From: Juglans regia
Taxonomy: Eukaryota; Streptophyta; Magnoliopsida; Fagales; Juglandaceae
Assembly: GCF_001411555.2 (NCBI RefSeq)
Contig: NC_049910.1
Coordinates: 32,335,150-32,399,149, forward strand
Length of the DNA stretch: 64,000 nt
Direction: 5' to 3'
The notes under the pieces were generated by a model that searched no databases, was not told the origin of the DNA, and saw nothing but the letters and a program-made list of their open reading frames with translations. Positions 11,178 through 23,854 of this stretch are shown here, piece by piece; positions within the stretch are counted from its first letter, which is position 1; every line of letters starts with the position of its first letter. Position numbers and translations under genes: made by a program.

Positions 11178-12907
11178 AGTTAATTTTGCAGTTAGTATCA
11201 AAAATTGTTTTCCCGTGTTGAGCCACAACGACAGTACCAACTATATACCAGGTCTTGACCTAGCTAGACTCTTCAGTCTTTTACTCTCCTTGCAAAGCAA
11301 AAGAAGATTAATTAGGGAGAGAGAGAGCATGAGCGCGCATAGGTAAAGAAAAACGCAAGAAAGGCGAAGTAAAAGGCAAAGGAAGATTAATTAGGGAGAG
11401 AGAGAGCATGAGCGCGCGTAGGTAAAGAAAAATGCAAGAAAGGCAAAGTAAAAGGCAAAGAAAGTGAGATGAACATAAAATTGCAGGAAATTCATGTCAG
11501 TGGGAAAACCCTGGCAGGCTGGCAGCTGGTGAGCAACAGATCAGAAGAACAGCTGAGTAGATATGAATACAATGGACCAGCCTTTGGCAATGGTGTAAGA
11601 GATGACATGCATGGCCCCACAATCATGGGAATTAAGCATGCGTGGGTCCCTTTTTGGGATGGAGGTCTTATGGTTTAATTTCTTATGGTTGTCCACCAGC
11701 CTTTGCTTTCCTCTGGGTCCCTGCCATCAATCAAAGGACACCCACAAAAAAATTTGAAAAAAAGGGTAGAAGAATCCTGCCGACGAAATCGCACGGGAAA
11801 GCCTTGCAGGCAGTACTTCATTTCCTCAGAGTTTCGGTCCGTGATTAGCGTTCTTTGTTTCTCTTGCTTGGTTTGGGTTTTTCTGGGAAGTGTCCGTTAC
11901 AGTAAATATAAGGTTTAAAAAAAAAAAACAGAGAAATTAAGGAGCAATATCACCAATAATTAATGGTTCCAAGCAAAAGAAAACGATGTTCTTATGCAGT
12001 CTACATAAAGGAGTGTGAAGTTGTAGTTGTAAATCAAAGGATCGGTACGGATGCAGTGAAATATGCTGCTTTCAAGTATTTGGTAGAGGTTTTAGTTCCC
12101 TCATCATCTTATAATCTTTAGAGGAGAGATTGTGCAAAAACCAGCTCCCAGCATAGATGAAAGTCACTATCATTTTTATACATAGTTGATAGTAGGGTGA
12201 GATATGATCTTCACCTAAAAGGAAAGAAGAGTTTGGACTGTTGTCATGCACCAAGGATTCACCCTTAATTGAAAAATGCACAAACAACTTCCAACAAGTT
12301 TAGGACTAGGGAGGCAGAGCTAGAATGCTTTTAGTTTTAGATCACATCCTCGCCGAAGTTACAGGCACTAGTAAATACGCCCTCACTGTCTCGCTCCCTT
12401 GAAGCGTCTAACTAGAGACGATGAATATTACTTGGCATAACTTCTTATACATATATTTTTAGGTAACTATGAAACCAAATCAATACTTCGGGACCACCAA
12501 TATTGTGTTGGCAAAAATTCGATGTACAGTCATTTTTGCGTATTCTCTGTACACTCCACTACTATGATTAGTTGCCTCACATTTTTTTAATATAAAATAA
12601 TTTTTTTGGTCAATTACAGTAGTAGAATGCGCAAAAAATATGTAAAAGTGATTACATGTAGCACAACTCTTTTAATAAAAATATACGATATGGGTTCTAT
12701 AATATTTCTTATTTTTCGTTTAATTTTTTTGGACAACAATAAAGAATCAATAAGTAATCATGTATACATAACTATTTTTATAACTACATTATAATTAGAG
12801 TTGTTTATATAAAATTTAAAATTCAAAACAGATGAAACTAAAAGAAAGAAATTATATTTTTTTTGTAAAATAACACTCGATAAGTATTGTAGAGACATTG
12901 TTCAACA
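11178..12907. other. Intergenic DNA with a local tandem duplication; no gene called
   Basis: Open frames at 11469-11678, 11642-11848 and 11685-11918 (plus) and 12072-12287 (minus) show no domain I recognise. The GAGAGAGAGAGC tract and GC-richer composition at 11300-11830 could belong to a decayed gene leader, but this is a guess. Confidence 0.45.
11303..11460. repeat. 79-bp tandem duplication
   Basis: Copies at 11303-11381 and 11382-11460 differ at only a handful of positions. Each contains GGGAGAGAGAGAGCATGAGC and GCAAGAAAGGC. It is a recent local duplication. Confidence 0.9.
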
Positions 12908-13123
12908 TTCATTTGGATAATGAGATGACATGAGATGGTTTTAGATAAGTTGAATAAAATATTATTGGTTTTAGATAAGTTGAATAAAATATTGTTAAAA
13001 TATTATTATTATTTTGAAATTTGAAAAAATTGAATTGTTTATTATATTTTGTATAAAAATTTTAAAAAAATTACAATAACGAGATAAGATGAGATGAGTT
13101 AAGAATGTTTGTATCCAAACGAA
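12908..13123. repeat. MITE copy of the GAGATGAGAT family with internal duplication
   Basis: The left end TTCATTTGGATAATGAGATG and right end GTTTGTATCCAAACGAA are inverted. A 27-bp segment starting GGTTTTAGATAAGTTGAATA is repeated at 12937 and 12967 (30-bp period). The core is as in the other copies. Confidence 0.65.
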
Positions 13124-13277
13124 CATAATTATATCTAACAGAACACTACGCAACGAACTTTGACGCATTATGCAAATGCACACGGTGCACTACAAATAGC
13201 TAGGACTAGGGCCCCTCCATTAAGGCAAGCAATACAGCCGAACAAGACGTGACGCTGCCCCCCCCTGTTCTTCCAAA

Positions 13278-13333
13278 AACAAAATTATAATAATGAGATG
13301 AGATGAGATGAGAATGTTTATATCCAAACGAAC
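13278..13333. repeat. Truncated MITE end of the GAGATGAGAT family
   Basis: Only the right end remains: ATAATGAGATGAGATGAGAT followed by ATATCCAAACGAAC. It nearly repeats the end of the 12908-13123 copy. Confidence 0.6.
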
Positions 13334-13882
13334 ATAGTGCACCCCGTTCTCAAAGGCAACATTGCCAACCCTTTTTTGTTTTTTCTAACTCCCCAAAATG
13401 TTTTGTTTCTTATTTTTCCATAGGAAAGTAACGGACGTCTAATTTTGTGGATTAAGAAGAAAAATTATTTGTACAAGTTTTAAATATATAAGTTTTGTAT
13501 AGTATTTTATATAAAAAAAAATGAACCACACCTCAAAAAAGTGTAAAAAAACTTGTCTATTTTTTTAGTGAGACCTACATTTTTACAAAAGATCTGTGCA
13601 GAACTTGCTATTTTGGATTTATGCCTAACAATTAAGATAGGCACATTCTAGGTATGATAATTTTTTTCATTCAATACAAGATCATTAATGATATACCTTT
13701 TATAATATTTTATATAATCATATTTTAAATTAAGAGTATTTCTTAAAATGATATTACTTTTATAAGCTATTTTATAAAAATATCTCTTATAAAATAGGGT
13801 TGTATAAAGGATTATAAAAATAATTATATGCATACCTCTTTTTTCTTTTTTTGAAATCAATATTAATTTATTGATAATCTCC

Positions 13883-16800
13883 TTATAACAAGGGAAGAAT
13901 ACATGAGGTACTAACCTCCATGTCAACAATCTCATCAAGATACTCAAGGAATTTTTTGCTAATGTATGTGCAACCACATTTGCCTCCCTTTTTACATGAT
14001 TAACAGACTAAGATTCAAAGCAAAGTAATTTTTGTTTTATATCATTAATAAGCATTCATGTGCTAGATCAAGCCTCCTCTAGATGTGTTATACCTTTGAT
14101 TACTTGAAGAGCATCTTCTTCTAGTATAATCTTTCTTAGTCCCAAATCTGTACCAAAGAGAGAAGCTTATAAAGCACCAACTATTTCTGGTAGGAAAGGG
14201 CCAGGGATGCATTCTCAATTCTTTCTCATAGTTGCTAGAACTCTTCCCTTCCAATCTCTCACAATAATTCCTACTCTAACCTTGCATTATTTTTGTCCAC
14301 AACCCAATCCCAGCTAATCTTGATGATATCCTTGTGGGGAGCTTCCCATTTCTACTACTAATCAAACGATTTGCTTCTCTTTCGGCATATGGTAGGCACT
14401 TCTAATCGAGAATTTCTCTTTCGTATTCCTCTTCAAATTAATCTGTCATGGCTATTACAGCAACTGATGAGGATCTTCTTCCCTTGAAAAAATCTCATCA
14501 ATGAGGACTAGATTCCATTGCTTAGTATATGAGTCAATTAGAGCATGGACTCTTGCAGATTCATCCAACATACTGACAGACTTTGAATTTTGTATGAAGT
14601 TGGCTGAGGTATCCATTTAACCGTCCATATCTAAACTTGTTCACCATTATCAATCCTCGACAAAGTGCCCTCGTCTATTAAAGGTCTTACTACTAGAATA
14701 CTCCTCCAAATGAAGGAAGGTATGCTCCCCAGTTTTGCTTGGAAGAATAAGGTTTGAGGAAAATACTTCAAGTTGAGCACTTGAGAAGCTAAGGAATCAA
14801 GGTTTTGGATCAGTCTCCAACCTTGCTTGGCTAACATTGCAAGATTAAAATCTTCCAAATCCCTAAGTCTCAAACCTCCTGTTGTCTTTGCCTTCCCCAT
14901 TTGATTCCATTTGACCCAGTGAATTTTCCTTTCATTTTCTTTCTGGCCCCACCAAAAGCTTTGCATTAGTTTATTGATTTGCCTAAGAAGAGAACTTGGA
15001 AGTTTGAAAACTCCCATGTTGTATGTGGACAAAGCTTGAATGACTGATTTGAGTAGGACTTCCTTCCCTACCTGGGAAAGGAATTTCATTTTGTAATTAT
15101 TGAGCATGTGGTTAACTCTATCCAAAATGCTTTCGAAAGACTTGTTCCTGAATTTTCCAACTAAGGCAAGGAGGCCAAGATACTTCTCATAAGAATTTGT
15201 AGATCTGATTCTAGCTATGCTCAAGATGATTTCTTGTACTTCTTTGATGTTATTTCTACTCAAATGGATGGATGTTTTTTCCTTGTTGAGCCTTTGACCA
15301 GATGCAATCTCATAAGTGTCCAACAGGTCAACCATTCTACTCCACTCCAAAAAGTTTGCCTTCCAAAAACGTAGACTATCATATGCAAACAAAATGTGGT
15401 TTATATAGAGTTGTCCTCACTAGAGGGAAACCTGTTATGGATCCTAAGGTTTCAGCACTAACAAGAAAATTAATCAAAACTTCAGAACACAAGATGAAAT
15501 GATAGGATGATAAAGGGTTGCCATGTCTAATTCCTCTTGTTGGTTTAAAAGAATTTTATGGGGCACCATTGATGAGAATAGGGTATGACACCGATTCAAT
15601 ACATCTCATCACTAAGTTGATCTATCTTCTAGCAAAACCTAATTTATTCATTATTGCCTTCAAAAATTTCCTCTTTATTCGATCATAGGCCTTTCTCATG
15701 TCGAGTTTCATGGCCATAAATCCTAATTTTCCTTATATGTTATTGTTCATGGAATGCATAGCTTTAAAAGCCATAATTATATTGTCAGAAATCAACTTAT
15801 CCAACACAAAGGAACTCTGTGTGGGAGAAATAAGCTCGAAGAGATTGCCTTTCAACCTGTTACCCAAGGTTTTGAGGTAATTTTATACGTGATATTACAA
15901 AGGCTAATTGGTCTGAATTCAGAAACCTTTGAAGGGGATTTTATCTTGGGAATCAAGGCAATGTAGGTTTCATTGATGCTATCTAGCCAACCATGAGAAT
16001 TAAGAAAATGTGAGGCAATTGCACATGCCTCTTTCCCAATTGTGCTCCAATGGTTATGATAAAAAGTAGATGGGAATCCATCTGAACCTGGGAAACCAAG
16101 AGGGTTCATTTGAAAAATGACCTCCTCTACTTCCTGAGCAGTCAACTTTCTCAGTAGGTGAAAGTTCATATCTTCAGTCACCTTACAATCCATGTATCTA
16201 AGGCATTCTTCAATCCTTTTTGGTGGGGAGGTAGAAAAAAGATCTTTGTGAAATATTTGAGACTGAAAGTTGATCTCCTCTTGTGTTGTTGCTTCCAATC
16301 CCTCCTTATTAACTATTCTTTTGATGGTGTTAGTTTTTCTCCTATAATTTGCACACGTATGATAGAACTTTGTATTCCTATCCCATTCACTCAACCACCT
16401 TTGCTTAGCTCTTTGCTTTCATTTGAGGTTTTCTTCTTCTAGGTACTTATCCACTTCCTATTGCAAGACTGTGATTTTATTGTTCAAATCTCCATTATAA
16501 GCATTCTGGAGTTTCTGCAGCTGGTTGTACTTCTCTTTTATAAGACCCTTCAGTTTACCAGTAGCCTCTTTACTCCACTTGATCAATCTCTTTTTGCGTC
16601 TTTATAGACCAATGGTAGCAGACAGAAGCTTATTGGAAGAATTAGTACATTTCTTACACTCTTCAGTAATTAAAGAGTGAGTCCTCCCTTTGTGCCTAGC
16701 TTGTTTCATATCTAAACACATTTATACTGCTGCTTCCTTCATCATTCTTAAGGCTGAATAAAAATCTAAAAATATGACTCTGAATCCAAATCCGCTCCAA

Positions 16801-18579
16801 CTTTGAAAAAACAGAGCCAGAGTCGGATTTCTTTTTTAATTTTTTAGTCGGATTTGAAGGTGTTGCTGGACTGACTCCGACTTAAACTCCGATCCAATCC
16901 GACTCTGACTTTATGCTCCGACTTTGCCCTCTGACTCCGATATTGTATATATGTTATAAAAATATGTATTTATCTATATATTTATCATTATGCTAGTATA
17001 ATTATATAGTTATATAACTAGAACTTATATAGTTAAATTAAATAATATACTAGTATGAGTTAATTATTATAAAATAATATACTTATACTATAATATAAAT
17101 AAACTAATGATACTTTAGTATATATAAACATTATAGTATTACTACCATACATAATCAAGTATAGAAATAAGTTAGATGCTAGTATTTAAATAAGCCTAGT
17201 ATAATAAGTTAATAATATATAATACTAATTTACTAAAGTATAATAATATGCAACTAGAAACTAAAAAGTCTAGTATATAATTGAGTTAGAAATAAGTTAG
17301 ACATTAGTATAATAACATATGATTAGACACTATAATATAAGTCTTGTATATAAATAAATTAGATACTAGTATAGAAATAACTAATAAGTCTAGTATAATA
17401 AGTTAATAACACATAATAAAAATTTACTAAAATATAATAACATGTAATTAGACACTACAAATAAGTCTAGTATAGAAATAAGTTATAAATAAGTTAGACA
17501 CTAATATAATATAATCGCATGTAATACTATAGTATAATAACATGTAATTAGACACTAAAAATAATATATAATACTATAGTATGCTAACATGTAATTAGAC
17601 ACTATAGTATATGTCAAGTATAAAAATAAGTTAGATATTAGTATAAAAGTAAATTAGTTGTGAATTATTTAGTTTTAAATTTTTATTTTTTATCAAAAAA
17701 TTGATATTTGAAAGCCCACAAAAAATTCTTTTTTAGATGGGCTAAATATGAAGCTAAAAAAAAAAAAAACCCAAAGCTGAAAGTCCAAATCCGACTCTAC
17801 TCCAACAAGTTGGAGTCGAAGTCGGATCGAAGTCAAAGTTCAGATTTGAACTCTGACAAAGTCGAAATTGGAGTCGAATTTAGGGGAATCTGACTCCGAC
17901 TAAGTCTATGCTCACCCCTAATCATTCTTACTTTGCACTGAGATCAAAAGAAGGCAATGGTCTGAGCTTTGGATTGCTTGACTTTGAATTGAGGTGGTTT
18001 CAAATAAAGTATACCAGGCTGAATTCACGAAGGCCCTATCCAGCCTTTCTTTTGTAAAAGATCTCCCTTCTTTACTATTATTCTAAGTATATTTAATACC
18101 TTGAAACCCCATATTACTACGGCCACATTCTTCTACTGCCTCTCTAAATACTTCCATCTGAGTAACAGGTCTCACACATAACCATGCCATGTCACCTTCA
18201 AGTTTCAAAGCTTAAGAAGTCTCCAATTGTCCTTTCTTTTTGCAATCAAAGGATTACCATAAAAACCAGTAACAAGGCAAGTTCTTCCACTAGTATTATC
18301 AATAACTTGCGGCGAGATGTGATAATTAGAATATGTGTCTAAACTTGCATTATACATATTCTTCCATAAGAAACTAACACCTTCACTAAGGCCCTTGCTA
18401 TCCACTACAAAGCTATGGTCAAAACCTAGCAGTTTTTTCACCCTTTCCACTTTAATCCTGTTACACTTAGTCTCCATGAGAAAAATAAAATTTGGGAGCG
18501 TAGTTTTCACCAAAAGGTGAAGTTCTCTAACCGTCCAAAGGTTAACAAGTCCTCAACAATTCCAACTTACGCAATTCAT
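13883..18579 (-). pseudogene. LINE ORF2 (endonuclease, reverse transcriptase, RNase H), broken
   Basis: The minus-strand start at 18577-18579 gives MNCVSWNC then a stop and GLVNL, the standard opening of plant LINE endonucleases. 18205-18513 continues with FIFLMETKCNR and GFYGNP. After the hAT insertion, 15852-16394 gives NTKFYHTCANYRRK, GFPGSDGFPSTFY and LIPKIKSPSKVSEFRPISLC (RT motifs). 14631-15392 covers the RT C-terminus (NKEKTSIHLSRN, EKYLGLLALVGK, SFWWGQKENERKIHWVKW). RNase H traces and an AHTLAKN..L block occur at 13900-14350. The FADD catalytic box of RT falls in a degraded stretch near 15400. Multiple stops and frame breaks rule out activity. Confidence 0.82.
16749..17920. mobile_element. 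Non-autonomous hAT element (family 1, short copy), nested in LINE
   Basis: The left end TAAGGCTGAATAAAAATC and right end TGCTCACCCCTA are imperfect inverted repeats of the TAGGGNTGAGCA type. Perfect 8-bp target duplications ATCATTCT flank it (16741-16748 and 17921-17928). The ends are full of CCGACTCCGAC / GTCGGAGTCGG palindromic motifs, and the core is over 80% AT by eye. There is no transposase. It shares end sequences and orientation with the copy at 29531-31449. An 8-bp duplication and these termini are diagnostic of hAT. Confidence 0.9.
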
Positions 18580-18921
18580 GGTTGTTGGTAGAGCTGTTTA
18601 ACAGCCTCCACCACTACTTCTTGGTTTATACTCCCTTTAGGACAAAGTGGGAATTTAAATCTTTTAATAAAGCCTTCTATCTAAGATACCACTTCAAAGT
18701 TAGAAGCTTCTCTTCTTTTTTTTGTTTTTTTGGCAACTTTATGACTTCCATCTCATCAGTGACTTCAGAAGTAGAGTATTTATTAAAAAAAAAATTATCC
18801 CTGGCTCTTCTCTTCCACCTAGCTAATTTTTTAGACTTATTAAAAGTTGTAATTTGCTTAGCAATAAAATCATCTAGGGAGCTTACCTGATATTCAAGAG
18901 CCTTTCCAACCTATTATAGTG
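18580..18921 (-). pseudogene. LINE ORF1, C-terminal part
   Basis: This lies between the solo LTR and the ORF2 start on the minus strand and completes the ORF1 span. No long open frame is left, and only low-complexity basic sequence is visible. It is called by position within the element. Confidence 0.5.
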
Positions 18922-19550
18922 TGTTAACGTCGTATTTCACACACTTTTGATCTAGACTCTAGCAACTCAGGTCTTCCAAAATGGGCCTGCAAAAGATGGA
19001 GAGCGCAACTAAGAGAGGACGGCCTTGGGGCTAGCGAACCTCCAATGCCAAAGTTAGTAAGTATTCTTGGAACTTTGTAAATAAGTATAGGAGTCTAGGG
19101 ATCAGAGAGCTTTCTTGTACCTGGAGCTCGCTATTTATACCGTAGGTTAGGGGATGTGCAAATCATCTTTCTCTCCAATGAGTTCGTGTTCCTTCTATTG
19201 TCAGAATTCTTTAATACGGCGTAACTTCTTCGACGGCACCATAAATGTGGCATTTTGCTCGGTAGTGATGCCATTAATGCGGCTTGGTTTCCTAACTTTG
19301 CGCATTTCCTTTGTGGCCGTAGATGATTCGATGTCGATGGATTAGGGGATGTTTGCATTTCCCATCGTGCTCTGTGCAGGTCTCTGGGTTCTGAACGAGG
19401 CTGTAGGCTGTCAGGCTTACCTGTCTTGTTGACTACTCGACTCCATTTCCTGGTAGATGTCTCACCCCCTTACGCGGGATTGGTGGCCTTCAAGTCGGGT
19501 ATTGGGCTGAGACCTAGTGGGCTTTGTAAAGTGGGGGAAAATCCCTTACA
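18922..19550 (-). repeat. Solo LTR of a Gypsy-type element, nested in LINE
   Basis: 629 bp with termini TGTTAACG...CCCTTACA (TG..CA) and a perfect 5-bp duplication TAGTG at 18917-18921 and 19551-19555. On the minus strand it starts TGTAAGGGATTTTCC and carries GGTATAAATAGCGAG, a TATA promoter, so the LTR points to minus. No internal retrotransposon sequence is next to it, so the body was lost by recombination between two LTRs. Confidence 0.88.
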
Positions 19551-19555
19551 TAGTG

Positions 19556-20791
19556 CATCAGGCTCGTTTGGAAATTCTTAACCCTGGGTTTTAGACTTTT
19601 AGTACTTTCCATAACTTCTTCCTGATCTTCAAGAGCCTTACCACGCTATTGTATTGCACTAAAATCATTTGAACATTCATTTCCTAAGATCATTGAAATT
19701 TCCATAACTGCCTCCTATATTGAACCATAAGCCATATGTTGGGATAAATTTCCTTAGCTTGCTCTTCTGCTTTTGAATTACTAATTCCATCAATGGGATT
19801 TTCCAAAGGAAATTCTCTCTCTCCACTGTTCTAAATTTCTATTGCTTGATTCTCGGATTATGATACCTTTGTTAATGGCACAAGAGTCTCCTTATTCATC
19901 AGGATTTCCTCCAAACTTTCCAATGTTTGTACTTGAGAGTTTGTATTGCTTTTTCCATTGTCCTGAACATCCTTGCCAGAGTTGGCTTGTTGTTGGACCG
20001 ATAGGTGAGAATCAGTTGGTAATCCACCACCTTCCTTTCTTCAAAGCATTGAAACTGACTGGATTAGCCCGAAGACAATGACCATACTGGGATTGTACCC
20101 CATCAATCATCTACGTTCCTGCATTCATCTTTGAACATCTCCTCTTACCATGCTTAATAGTACCACAATGGAAACAAAAACTTCGTAGTCGTTCGTATTT
20201 GAACGTTATTCGCATGTCTATCACCAAGTTTCAAGAGTCTGCCTCTTACTTGTGGTTTGGTGATGTCTATCTCCACTCGAACTCATAGAAATTTGCCCCA
20301 ACCAAATCCTTTCCCATCAGTATCAGCCATCTCCACTCTTCCTATAGCCACTCCAATTTGTTCACCAATTTCTCTCGTCATACAACCAATAGGCATGTCA
20401 TATAGTTGGACCCAAAATAAAACCGTAGTGAAAGAGATGTGTTTTAGGGGAATACTAATGTCAAACTCTTGAACTCACACTAGAAGTCTATCAAAAGACA
20501 AGGGCCAACACATCAAAACTTTCTCCTTATCGAGTTCACACTAAAATCCCAATATAAATCGATTTTCACCAGCCTCTTTGAAGTGAATCCATTCATCAGG
20601 TTTCCACACTTTCGAAATAGTATTCTTGAAGCCTCTTTGTTTATCACTTTATCAACAATGATCAGTGCTAACAAACAAAGTCTTCCTTTTCTGATAGAAT
20701 CATGCAATACTTGTGTAGGTAGCACTAATTCATGTTTTTCTTTATCCGTCAAGCTAAATCATTCCCAAAGTTTTGCTAACTCGTCCTACAT
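19556..20791 (-). pseudogene. LINE ORF1 (DUF4283-type RNA-binding protein), N-terminal half
   Basis: The minus strand from ATG 20789-20791 reads M-stop-DELAKLWE, a stop, then FSLTDKEKHELVLP. Plant LINE ORF1 proteins typically open with an ELAKLWE..FSLT..E segment, so two early stops broke a genuine start. The best open part, 20513-20752, continues into GRLCLLALIIVDKVI and NLMNGFTSKRLVKIDLYWDF, which match the DUF4283 fold. ORF1 coats the RNA during transposition. The remaining half lies beyond the solo LTR insertion at 18922-19550. Confidence 0.72.
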
Positions 20792-20960
20792 ACTTATCTT
20801 TTCAAACTCACGTCCAAAAGACAATGACTTTGCCTTGGCAAAGGTAAGCGCCTCACCCTTCAAAAAGGACAAGACTCCATCTAATGCTTTAAATTGTACC
20901 ATTTTTTCAAATACAAAGGCAAGCACAGTATTGATTTTGAGAGACTAACTTATAGCATCG

Positions 20961-21258
20961 AAGGTATCACTCGCTAGATTATATATTATAAACTATAGTG
21001 CGAAGTGTATTTAGCAAAATGGTTTGAGCACGGAGACAAAAACACAAGGGGTCTTCACCTCTGTGCATGGATGACGACTCATATGTTTTTGTTACATGCT
21101 CTAATTATCTCAAATAACATGATGGCATTCAAAAAATTACATGAAGTTTTTGTGTTGGTTGCATAGTTCTTATAATTCTTTTCATCAATTTACATACATA
21201 CGTAGGAAAAAAATATAATTCCTTTTATCAGTCTTTCCCGTTGGTCTACTTCTTCGTA
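20961..21258. other. Short spacer between LINE and CACTA element
   Basis: No gene or repeat recognised. Confidence 0.4.
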
Positions 21259-21499
21259 CACTATAACACAATTTTTCTTTTGTGATAGAGAAAACAGTCA
21301 CCAAAAATTACCAAAACATCACTAAAGATATTTGGTGATGGTTTGAAATTGTCATCACGATCGTCACCTAATGTGTGTCACAGAAAAAATTGGTGAAGGT
21401 TTACTGTTGAACCATCACTAAAAATATTTTTAGTGACTGTTGGAGGTGTTCCGTTTGGTGTAATGTTCAAACATTCCCTTTTTTGTAACGGTTGAGATC

Positions 21500-21960
21500 T
21501 GTCACAGAAAGTAACGTTCAGACATCCAATTGAACGTTCGAACGACAACCCAACCGATTGGTGTTCCAAGGACAGAAGTTGACGTTCGTTGATTCTAGTT
21601 CGAACGTATCATATTTACATTCGAACGTTTATGCATCCGTACTTTAATTGCAATAAACGTTCAAATTTTTTTCGAACATTAACGGACCAATGTTCAAACG
21701 TAACAGGTTTAACGTTCAGACATTATTTCTAATGTTAACGAAGAAACGTTCGAACACAAGTGGCACGTTCGGAGGTTTGTTTGAACGTTAATCGTTTAAT
21801 CATTTGAACTTTTTGTTCGTTTGAGGGTGAGTATGTTCGAACGTTGAGGCCTACGTTTGAATGTTACTATATAATTTTGTGTATTCATGTTCAAACGTTG
21901 GTTCGAATGTGAACCAATGTTCGAACGTTTTTAATTTACATTCGAGCGTACAGATTAGAA
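21500..21960. repeat. CACTA subterminal repeat block (ACGTTCGAACGT)
   Basis: More than a dozen direct and inverted variants of ACGTTCGAACGT occur here, for example ACGTTCGAACAC and CATTCGAACG. Such arrays are the binding sites of the TNPA protein in CACTA elements. Confidence 0.75.
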
Positions 21961-22129
21961 ATACTAATTTCATAAAATTTAAAAATATATGAATTGTATC
22001 ATATTACACACCATCAATTAACAACTAACAATGTCTTATAAAATTTCAAAATTAGATATTAAAATTAGTTATATACCCTGATAAAATTCATTTCTTCTTC
22101 TTTCCTCACCCACCGCAATTATGTATCAA

Positions 22130-23750
22130 CGACATAACACACTCATTTGCACCATCATCTCCAGCTGCACTTGCTTTTGGGCTTCACTGTGTATTATTTC
22201 CTCATGGTCTCTTTGTTGGTCCTGCAAACGCGTCTCTAAATGAGATTGTCGCTCTTAGAGAGACTCTAACTCTTATTGTCTTGACCTCATATACTCATTC
22301 TCACGCCGTGCAACTTCTAAATCTTTGGTAAGATTATTAATTTGTGAAGTCGATGAGGTTGACGAGAATAAATATATATGCTTGAAAGATCGTCCCAAAC
22401 CTTTTGCCATAGTAGACTGCGGCCCGAGCACTTCCATGAATATGTCTATGTCACTAAGAGATGACTCCCCAAAAGCTGACTGCATCGCCATCATTTTTCC
22501 TGCAATTTGAAAGAAAACACATCGTTTATAAGTAACGTATTAAAAGAAATAAAAATAAAAATAATTATTCACATATTGCATAATTTATTTAACAAAATTA
22601 ACAGTGCTTACATAAGTATCTGCAGCAGCAAGATCCATCCACTCATTACGCTCATTAGTGTAAGCTACATCATAGACATGAATGAGGAAAAAGTTTTCAA
22701 GATCATCAAGTTTCTAACATAGAGACATTAGCAATTTTAAAAAGATAATATTAGTATTTAAATAAAAGAATATCAGAAAAATAAATGAATTCTATAATTT
22801 GTTAATTACGACTTTTTAGCAAGACGGTGGAATGACCTTGAACTGGCACAATGGTGGACAGTCAGAGCGGATCTACTCTATGCATTAGTAAAACTCATGT
22901 GCTACAAAATTAATTAAGAATGTTAATTGTAATATATATACATATAATATATAGAATTAATATGAATGTAAATAATTAAAGGATATAAATATAAAATACC
23001 TGATAATCTGGAGATGCGAAAAGATCACAACACTTTCTCTAGTCATCTAACTTCATCTGCTGGAAAGGGGACTGCGCAGCCTCTTCCAACGTCTCAAACT
23101 TCTTGAAGTGGTCATGACATCGTCCCTTGTGATGTCGGAATAGTGTAGACATCAACTCATTCACGGTTCTGAAATCCTCGCTAAGGCCAAAGTGGAGGTT
23201 CAATTCATCCTAATAAGTTAATCAGGTAAAAAAATATGATATACTAATCTAGGTAAAAAAATGTACTCTCAAAGAGAACTCACCAGCACATGACTTCGAT
23301 TGTGCTCCTTAATCTCATTTGAAACATCTCGCCATGAGCGCACATAAAATGGAGTATAAACTCTAACTATTGTACCAATATAGGAGGAAAGCGTTGTTGT
23401 ACTATCATCCACTCTTCCAGTGGAATTGTCAAGAATAGTGATCTTGAGTTTTTCGTACCTTCTATTTTTCTCAAGAGATATGTCACGTGTATAGCCACGA
23501 CCGTGACATGCAGATGCATCAACTATATAATAATAGTATAATCATAGTTATATAGTTATTGAGACAAAATATTAACTATATAATTAATTATTAACGACAA
23601 TATTTCCTTACTGGTAGGTATCGACTGGTTGTTGTTCTCTTGGATGTTAACTTAATCTTCAGGAGCAGATTCCTCAGGTGGGGAGTCCTCAATGGGTTCG
23701 GGACTTGGACTTGGCGAAGTCATATTTCTTCGTTGTCGTTTTGGAGGCAT
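22130..23750 (-). pseudogene. CACTA tnpA-like gene (Transposase_24/PTTA type)
   Basis: The minus-strand start at 23748-23750 gives MPPKRQRRNMTSPSPSPEP, soon followed by an in-frame TAA, then a possible splice donor (CCA|GTAAGG). The next coding block (23285-23530) reads YEKLKITILDNSTGR, YIGTIVRVYTPFYVRSWRDV. 23000-23215 gives NELMSTLFRHHKGRCHDHFK. 22273-22494 gives DIFMEVLGPQSTMAKGLG and a coiled-coil-like tail. Together they match the PTTA/En/Spm family, which binds the subterminal repeats during transposition. It is a multi-exon gene; exon limits are approximate and there are several stops. Confidence 0.7.
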
Positions 23751-23854
23751 CCTTGAAAATGATTAATTATATCAAATAAAATTAATTAGAATAAATTATG
23801 AAAAGTATAATATTTTATAGTCACCTATATGAATAAAATATTTAGTACTTTTAT

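Larger units (their letters stand above)
13838..20960 (-). mobile_element. LINE (plant L1-like) with two later insertions
   Basis: On the minus strand the order is ORF1 (from 20791), ORF2 endonuclease (from 18579), reverse transcriptase, zf-RVT region, RNase H, then a stop at 13883-13885 and an A-rich tail at 13838-13852 (seen as TTTTTTCTTTTTTT on plus). A hAT element (16749-17920) and a solo LTR (18922-19550) interrupt it, each with its own target duplication. Without them the element is about 5.3 kb, normal for this family. The 5' end near 20960 is estimated from the usual short leader. Many stops and frameshifts make it inactive. Confidence 0.83.

Noticed and set aside
21259..21271. CACTATAACACAA as one end of a short MITE
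   Set aside because: The presence of tnp2- and tnpA-like genes and ACGTTCGAACGT arrays shows it is the end of a large CACTA element.
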